A DNA stretch of 64,000 nt from positions 24,749,847 to 24,813,846 of the forward strand of contig NC_067135.1 of assembly GCF_021347895.1 (NCBI RefSeq), written 5' to 3'. The position numbers and the translations under genes are program-made. Below the pieces are notes generated by a model. That model searched no databases. It saw nothing but the letters and a program-made list of their open reading frames with translations, and was not told the origin of the DNA. The first letter of the stretch is position 1. Each line of letters begins with the position of its first letter. This document shows, piece after piece, positions 57,365 through 64,000 of the stretch. Origin of the DNA: Acanthochromis polyacanthus (taxonomy: Eukaryota; Chordata; Actinopteri; Pomacentridae).

Positions 57365-58486
57365 TCAGTATTGATTTACAGTTGTAGACGCAGTGTATCC
57401 TGGATTTGGGAAACCCAGCTGTTGTTGCTGTTGTTGCTGCAACTGTTGTTGCTGTTGTTGCTGCAACTGTTGTTGCTGTTGTTGCTGTTGTTGCTGCCAC
57501 TGTTGTTGCTGTTGTTGCTGCCACTGTTGTTGCTGTTGTTGCTGCCACTGCTGTTGCTGTTGTTGCTGCCACTGTTGTTGCTGTTGTTGCTGTTGTTGCT
57601 GCCACTGTTGTTGCTGTTGTTGCTGCCACTGCTGTTGCTGCACTTCCTGTTCTTGTCCAGAAGGCAACTTCAGGATTAAAGTGCACAGAAATCCATTGAA
57701 AATGAGGTGGAGGTTTGTGAATAGCAGAACATTTGCATAAATAATTAGATAATACATTAACTCCACATAGTCATGTGAAATGTAAAGGATGCACTGAACA
57801 ATGAAAGTGGGGACGTAGACAACCAGGAAGTTGCAAATGGCAACGGCCATGATCAGTTTCTTCAGGGGGACAGTAGGCGGGGATGAGGTAGACGCTATAG
57901 ATGTTACAATGACGGACAGAGCAAACAGAAACATGAAAACAGCCAAAATGATTAGGGCCACTGTGCTGTTATGTAGATACAGTGGGACTATAATGATAAT
58001 CAGTACAGAAATCAGTAAGTAGACGCTGCGAACCAAGGCTGCACTCAGTGGCTGATGCAGATGATAGATGGACAATGAGGCGTTCACAAGATGAATAATC
58101 ACTCCAAACCACCTGGACAGGAACCATGCGACTTCGATGTAGACACAGTTGATTACATTGCAGGACAACTGAATAATTGCAGCTCCTAAGATTATTGCCA
58201 GAATCAGATTCAGAGCATCCATGAAGAGCAGAGACACCAGAGAGTTATGGATGAGTTGAACACTCATGAGGCGGTTTTCCTGGCTGGTGAAGGACATGAT
58301 GCAGGATCTTTTAAAAAGACTGAGATTGCTGCGACGGTACCAGAAGGCCCCGATGATGATGAGGAGGCCCAGCAGGGAGCTTCCTATCAGGAATCCTCCT
58401 GTCAGGTACGGGTTTCCATCAACACCTGCTAATCTGGGCACTGCTGTCTCCAGGATGGAGGTCAAACTGCTGGAACTGGTCTCCAT
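57365..58486 (-). CDS. unidentified seven-helix membrane protein with Gln-rich tail
   Basis: 373 residues, single open exon, ATG at 58486. Hydrophobic segments at about 31-50, 81-107, 114-138, 151-171, 174-197, 208-236 and 243-272, so a seven-helix layout with a Ser-rich short N-terminus outside. There is no DRY after helix 3 (ASLSIYHLHQP) and no NPxxY in helix 7 (HLIFNGFLC), so it is not a typical class A receptor. A sequon HNST lies between helices 4 and 5. The tail from about 283 is nearly all Gln with regularly spaced Trp, later Leu (WQQQQQQQ units), then LGFPNPGYTASTTVNQY. A possible acceptor (cctccag) lies about 35 bases upstream. A possible 5' UTR exon with an ATCAAGTAAG donor lies on the same strand near 61480-61530. 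Family unknown; chemosensory or other orphan receptor is a guess. Confidence 0.7.
   Translation of the reverse strand: METSSSSLTSILETAVPRLAGVDGNPYLTGGFLIGSSLLGLLIIIGAFWYRRSNLSLFKRSCIMSFTSQENRLMSVQLIHNSLVSLLFMDALNLILAIILGAAIIQLSCNVINCVYIEVAWFLSRWFGVIIHLVNASLSIYHLHQPLSAALVRSVYLLISVLIIIIVPLYLHNSTVALIILAVFMFLFALSVIVTSIASTSSPPTVPLKKLIMAVAICNFLVVYVPTFIVQCILYISHDYVELMYYLIIYANVLLFTNLHLIFNGFLCTLILKLPSGQEQEVQQQQWQQQQQQQWQQQQQQQQQQWQQQQQQQWQQQQQQQWQQQQQQQWQQQQQQQQQQLQQQQQQQLQQQQQQQLGFPNPGYTASTTVNQY
57416..57652. repeat. 24-bp coding minisatellite (Trp/Leu-Gln7 units)
   Basis: Units of 24 bp (with 33-bp variants) containing ttgttgctgttgttgctgcc ac on the plus strand, which read on the minus strand as TGG or TTG followed by CAG/CAA codons. 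The CAA interruptions are regular, so it is not a pure CAG tract. In other frames it gives poly-Leu, poly-Cys and poly-Val/Ala strings that are only shadows. Confidence 0.85.
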
Positions 58487-58571
58487 GATGTGTTGGTCTC
58501 AGTTGTCAACCTGCTGGAGGACGGAGAAAGAACAACATTTTAAACACCATCTGCAAAATACAGAACTGTGA

Positions 58572-60052
58572 AAAAGTATTTCTTTGATTGTTGCATATTT
58601 GTCACACTTAAATGTTCCAGATCATCAAACTAATATTTATATTTATTATTAGACAGAGATAACCCACAAACCTGTATCACTCTGTGAAAAAGGAATTGCC
58701 CCACTGAACTTAATAACTTATTTAGCAGCAACAACTGCAGTTAAATGTTTGTTCCAGCTTGTGATCAGTCTTTTCCATCACCATGGAGGAATTCTGCTCC
58801 ACTCTTCTCTGTAGAATAGTTTGAATTCAGTCACATTAGATGGTTTTAGATCATAAACTGTCCTTTTAAGGTCTTGTCACAGAATCTCAATTAGATTCAA
58901 GTCCAGACTTTGACTCCAGAACCTTCATTTAGTTCTTTCTGAGCCACTCAGAGGTGGACTTGCTGCTGGTCTTTGGGTCTTTGTCTTGCTGCATAAACCA
59001 TTAGTGTTGAGCTTTAGATCATGAACTGATGCTGGATGTTCTCCATTTTCTGCAGCATTTTCTGATAGAGAGCAGAATTCATGGCTCCATCAGTGATGAC
59101 AAGTCGTCCAGGTCCTCCAACCATCACACTACCACCACCATGTTTCACTGCTGGTATCATGTTCTTCTTGTGGAATGCAGTATTAGCTTCACACCAGATG
59201 GAACAGACCCATGTCTTCCAGAAAGTTCCACCTTTGACTCATCAGTCCACAGGATGTTATCCTAAAGTCTTGGAGCTCATCCAGATATTTTTTCTGTAAA
59301 TACCAGATGAACCTTCATGTTCTTTTTGGTCAGTAGTGGTTTGATCCTTCCAACTCTCCCATGGATCCATTTCCTCCAGAGTCTTCCTTATTGTGGAATC
59401 ATATAGACAGACCTTAACTGAGGCCAGTGAGGTCTGCAGGTCTTTAGATGTTCCTCTGGGTTCTTCTGTGACCTCCTGTATTAGATGTTGATGCTCTTGG
59501 AGAAATGTTGGTGGTTGGTCCACTCCTGGGAAGGTTCTCCACTGTTCCATGTTCCTCCATTTGTGGATAATGTCTCTCACTGTGGTTCTCTGGAGTCCCA
59601 GAGCCTCAGCAATGACTTTGAAACCCTCCAGACTGATGAATGTCAATGACTTTGTTCCTCATCTGTTCTTGAATCTCTTCAGAACGTGGCATCATGTGCT
59701 GCTTTTTCAGAGCCTTTATCTACTTCACAATGAAGACAGGTTCTATTTAGTGATGTTTAGGTTCAACAAGCCTGGCAGTAATCATATGTGAGTGTGGATG
59801 GAGAAACTGAACCCAACTGATGAATGAATTTGGTCATTTGGTAGATTGGTAGCTAAGGGGGCAATTACTTTTTCACATCGGCCAAGATGGACTGGACAGT
59901 ATTTTCTCTCAGTAAATAAAATACTCTTTTAAAAACTGCATTTTGGGTTTTCTTGAGCTGTCTGTGTCTTATATTAAAATTAGTTTGATGATCTGGAACA
60001 CGTAGGTGTGACAAATATGTAAAAATAGAAAATTGCTATGTGGGGGGGAAAT
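58572..60052 (-). mobile_element. degenerate Tc1 family A, inverted copy
   Basis: Same element as 36420-37870 in the opposite orientation. Minus strand: MTFISLEGFKVIAEALGLQR, the HTH TTVRDIIHKW, then KTLEEMDPWESWKDQTTTDQ; the catalytic part is out of frame. Ends gtgaaaaagtatttctttg (58571) and ggggggaaatgtt (60045). Confidence 0.8.
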
Positions 60053-60209
60053 GTTCAAGTTGACTTTCCTTAAAATTAAGAACACTTCAGAGGAATCAAA
60101 TACAGAGCTCAGATTTCAACCTGTGACTTTAATATCACTTGTTTACTCAATCTAGATAAACTTGGTTCAATCATGAATTTAAAATGTTTTTTTCTGTGTA
60201 TTTCATTTA

Positions 60210-60540
60210 GTCCCTGAAAAATTGAAGATTTCTGTAGGGGGGCAAATACTTCCTCACAGCTCTGTGTTTATCTAACATCACCTCTGTACTGGATGTTTTT
60301 TTCTTTTAACTGCTCATAAAAAGACATAAAACAGATTATTGTGTTCATTTTTAAACTGCTCTATAAAGCACAACTAAAACCATAAAATTTAAAGGGTCAT
60401 TTCCCCACACTGGTTTATAACGCTGCAGCAAAAATGTTCTTGGAGGTTTTTAAACTGAAACATTTAAATGTGGCAAATATGCAAAAATAGAAGATTTCTG
60501 TAGAGGACAAATACGTTTTCACAGCACTGGATATCTGTAA
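60210..60540. repeat. terminal fragments of Tc1 family A
   Basis: gaagatttctgtagggg ggcaaatacttcctcacagc (60224-60260) and aaatgtggcaaatatgcaaa...cgttttcacagcactg (60465-60530): two family A ends. Confidence 0.55.
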
Positions 60541-60840
60541 TTTAAACTCAAATTTCTGTGTTAATTGATTTGAATCACATTCCAAGTTGTAGTAAATTAA
60601 TGAAATTGGCTTGATAACTAGATTCCAAATCATAAAAACCTTAAAACCTGTGCTGATGCTGTCAAGGATGAAGTCATTTAAAGCAGTGCAGCTAATTCCC
60701 TTCACTCAGTGTAGTAATTACTGTAGAAGTTTTCATAACTCAACTACACTGATGCAAAATGTTGTGATAATTGTTTTGAATCTCAACTTGAAATCGTCCC
60801 ATTTATACTGTTTGCTAATTTCAGTTAAAATGCACAAAAA
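60540..60840 (-). repeat. inverted repeat, right copy
   Basis: Reverse-complement partner of 53590-53885 (see shared blocks there). Confidence 0.65.
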
Positions 60841-60849
60841 AAAAAAAAA

Positions 60850-61990
60850 AAACTCTTTAGTGTCTGACATCATGAACTTTCTTTAAATTTTTCAGTTTTC
60901 TTTGATTAAGATCACAGAAAACAGCAAGTATAATACCAAAATTGTCTTGTAAAATGGTTGAAAACATTCTCTTTTTTCAGCATATTGCATTCAGTCCTGA
61001 TCCCTGTAAACTTAATCAGCCCATTCATTCAATTCTTTGAACTGATTATTACTGATTATTGATCTTTCAAATTATTTGTTGCTAAAAAAAAACAACAACT
61101 GGCATTTAAAGTAACTTCAGTAAGACAACTAGTCATTACAGCAACAGGCCTTTAACATTGAAGTTTTCAGATCAGATGCTGCAATCTCTCCTTAAAGATA
61201 AGAAAACAGTAATCTGCAGCAAAACATTCAGATATTCAACACATTTTGTACTTTTTGATCCTCAGGCTTCTCTTCTACAACTTTAAAGATGTTTTTATCT
61301 CTAATCCAGTTGATTTTTACAGAAATCACAGAGAAAATGAAGATGATTACACTTAACAGCTGACAAAACTTGGACTAAAGTCATTATTTCAAACTCTGAT
61401 CTACTCATTATTAATCATCAGCGGTGTTAAATAGCTTCTAAAAACATTAAAACACTCAAAATTGGATCTTACTTGATGTGTGAAGTGTTGAGGCTGTTTG
61501 CTGGTGGAGGAAGTGACTGAGTGACTGACTTTATCTCTTTGGATGAACATTTATGGCTGTAAAGCTGATTGTAAAACCAGACAATTCAAACACATGCTCT
61601 CTTTTATTTCCTCTGTGTCACAAGACAAAGCTGGACATCATTTCCTTACTGACTTTAGACCAAATCAAACAGGATTTTACTTTTAATTGCATCTGTTAAC
61701 GTGAAACATTTTCTCTGTTTAAACCGCTGCTCCTTGAACTGAATCCATCTTTTGCTTCTTCTATGACATGAATTAAAGAGGTGACGGTGAAGATACAACC
61801 TAAAAGTCACTTCTTTATTTATTGAACCTCCTCCACACCCATTAACTCAGAGTCTGGAACAGGTCTTATGATGGAATCACATGAAACAATCGTATATGTT
61901 TATTGTTTGTAAATCTTCAATAAAACTCTGACCTGAAACTAACCTGGTGACACTGAACTTTTATGAAGACTAGAAGCTACTCATCAAAAT
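60850..61990. other. intergenic upstream of the 7TM gene
   Basis: No coding block. The minus strand near 61480-61530 (ctcagtcacttcctccacca g...) ends in ATCAAGTAAGATC, a good donor, and could be a 5' UTR exon of the 57365-58486 gene. This is speculative. Confidence 0.25.
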
Positions 61991-61999
61991 CTGTATCAT

Positions 62000-62245
62000 G
62001 TATCTGGACTCCACTAGACTGACTCAGTCGTCTTGTTAAACTGACTCAAATCCTCACACTTGTCCACTTTCCTGCTTCTACCATTAATTTTGAGGACAAA
62101 ATGTTCACTTGCTGCCTGATATATCCAACCCACTAACAGGAGCCATGATGAAGAGATCATCAGTGTTTTTCACTTCATTTGTCAGCGGTCAGAATGTTAC
62201 ACCTGACTGGTTCATGCTAATATCTCGGGAACTAACTGGACATCA
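62000..62245 (-). repeat. fragment of Tc1 family B
   Basis: gtatctggactccactaga, ttgttaaactgactcaaatcct cacacttgtcca, gtcagaatgttacacctgac and atctcgggaactaactg match 45205-46070. Only the terminal part is left. Confidence 0.65.
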
Positions 62246-62670
62246 TCCCATACAGCCCTGCTGCTCCAGGTGGGACAGAGCAGAGTGGAGAGCTGTAGCC
62301 ACAGCATCCTCCAGCCAGATGATCTGCACAGACCCTCAGCATCTGTCCTGAGATGCCGTCAGGATCCGCAGCCTTCCTCGGGTTCACGGTCCTCAGCACC
62401 GCCTCACCTGCTCCTCCTCCAGTGTCAGGTCATGGCTGCTGTGGGTTGGTGGGTGGAGGACATCCATCTCTGGTGGCTGTAGCTCAAAGCAGGGAAAGAA
62501 GGTGTTGAGCTCCTCCACTAACTCGCTGTCAGGCTGATGGGTCTGTAGTTGGCTCTGGCAGCGCTCTACAGCACCCCGTCACCAGACCTGGAGATGGTGT
62601 TCCTCTCCCAGAGCAGGTTCTGCACCTTGTAGTTTCTCAGACACCAAGGATGAGAAGATCTTGAAGAAAA
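62246..62670 (-). pseudogene. LINE reverse-transcriptase fragment
   Basis: On the minus strand: VNPRKAADPDGISGQMLRVC ADHLAG, the conserved RT block that reads NPRKAAGPDG in fish non-LTR elements; upstream LTLEEEQV and ELVEELNTFF. Stops and frameshifts elsewhere. Family (Rex/L2/other) not determined. Confidence 0.65.
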
Positions 62671-64000
62671 CGCCCACTGACACTGACTTGATTGCATAAA
62701 GATAAATTTATGACAAAGTAGACCAGGATCGATCAGGCTCCATGGATACCCGGCAGCATTCTCAGCTAATATGAACAACTGAGCTTGAATCACAGAAATA
62801 GCTCACATATAGAGGTTCATGTATGGAGCGCTCTCTTCACATTTTTGATCAGAAAAAGGTCCTCACTTTTTTCATATAAGGCACAACATTCCAACATGTC
62901 ACAGGCACAAGGATCTCTTCTATCGAAACATTTCTAGGAGTAGCATAAAGATTCCATGACTAGCATGAAGATTCCTCTTTTGTATAAACAACATTTCAGG
63001 CACAGGGTTTCTGAAACGCATCTCGAGAAAACCCAAACTGCAATCAACACCTTACAAATAAAATTGAACTGAATTGAATTGAACATAAATCGCTGGTCCG
63101 ATACTCCAACCTCTTTGGTCATCCGAGGCTTGGTGCCAGGACGAGGTGACGAGGTCTGTGCAGAACCTCATTTATCCCAGGACAGCTGTGGTACACTGCT
63201 CCAGGTTGTGGTGAGAACACAGGTGAGCTAATGAAAGAGAAACCTTTTCAAACATCAGCAGCGTCTGATCAAACAGGTCTGATATTAGAGGAACATTTAA
63301 TTCTGGCTCCACTGTTGGTTCATTATTAAGTGTAACTATTCATATCAGACCATTTAGAATTTCAGAATTTAGAGTACAGTTGAAAAGATATTAAATTGTT
63401 TTATTTAATTAATAGAGTCCATTTTTATAACAGGACTAAAGTCTCTTACAGGACATCTACACAGATGAAAACATGATGCTTCTCCTCCTCCTGTTCTTCA
63501 GTGGAGCTGATCAGCTTCAGTTTCCATCATCAGCATCACACTGGTCCAGAAGCTGCTGCAGAAGATGGAGCTGCTGATGTTCTGTCTGTGGAGTCTCCCA
63601 GCAGTCAGTGAGGATCTGGTTTTCTTCAGATGTCCTTCGACTAAAATGTTGCTTGTATCTTATTTTTAACTCACAGGAACAGTCATAAGGACAAAAGTTA
63701 TACTACATTAAATTCAGGGCTGCCAACTTATGACCAGATCTTAGAGTGAGGTTTGGTTTGTGCAGGATGCTGACAGGGGATCTGAGGTCCTCCCCCAGAA
63801 TATTTTGAAAATTTATGATCCCATTTCCTGCATTCTGGTGTAATTTACGAGCATTTTACACATGGTTTGTGTGTGTGTGCGTGTGTTTTTCAGAACTGAA
63901 ACACCATTCACTGACAGCTACAATTTCTTCTGTGAGACTGTCATCCATCAAAGGATTATAGTTGACCAGAAGGTGCTGCGAATGGACAAGCTACGAAAGA
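62671..64000. other. window end, nothing firmly recognised
   Basis: No conserved gene found. A hydrophobic Leu-rich start (MMLLLLLFFSGA, 63471-63506, plus strand) resembles a signal peptide but has no good donor or continuing domain. Confidence 0.35.

Noticed and set aside
57371..57740. Poly-Leu, poly-Cys and poly-Val/Ala open frames on the plus strand
   Set aside because: They are other-frame readings of the Gln-tail minisatellite of the minus-strand gene; no other protein features.
63471..63560. Signal-peptide-like start MMLLLLLFFSGA near the window end
   Set aside because: The frame continues into low-complexity Ser/Arg and stops; no donor site and no domain.

Overview
This window is vertebrate nuclear DNA, almost certainly from a teleost fish. 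It has GT-AG split genes with human-like exon phases, long AT-rich introns, tRNA-derived SINEs, Tc1/mariner, hAT and piggyBac-type DNA transposons, and no operon structure. I did not try to name the species.

Left half (about 2.1-38.9 kb): two conserved single-copy genes in tandem on the + strand. TOX4 (HMG-box protein of the PTW/PP1 phosphatase complex) is present as eight coding exons from 2104 to 14287, lacking only its first tiny coding exon. SUPT16H (SPT16, large subunit of the FACT histone chaperone) is complete: 24 confident coding exons from 17666 to 38125, adding up to 1030 codons plus stop with all phases consistent, and possibly one extra 12-nt microexon. Both encode housekeeping chromatin and transcription factors. 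Their introns hold many repeats: a piggyBac-like MITE, hAT-like MITEs, a palindromic fold-back element, minisatellites, a tRNA-SINE and a structurally intact Tc1 transposon with a full DD34E transposase.

Right half (about 39-64 kb): no conserved housekeeping gene, but a dense graveyard of mobile elements. The clearest structure is a four-level nest: hAT (47096-51453) containing a mariner (47758-51308) containing a second, Ac/ZBED-like hAT (48766-51107) containing a short hAT-like element (48782-49254). Each level has its own terminal inverted repeats and target-site duplication. Other items are a second Tc1 copy nearly identical to the one in SUPT16H but frameshifted, degenerate Tc1 families, a Ty3/Gypsy-type gag-protease relic, a LINE reverse-transcriptase scrap and a MITE with telomere-like repeats. 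Among these sits one open, intronless reading frame on the - strand (57365-58486). It encodes a seven-helix membrane protein with a glutamine tract interrupted by Trp/Leu as its C-terminal tail; I do not recognise the family.

Two short related sequences (about 340-505 on -, 44755-44960 on +) look like a TATA box plus leader-peptide exon of an immunoglobulin/T-cell-receptor V segment. In mammals SUPT16H and TOX4 lie close to METTL3, SALL2, olfactory receptors and the TRA/TRD locus, so the window may be at the edge of a fish TRA/TRD region. That is inference.
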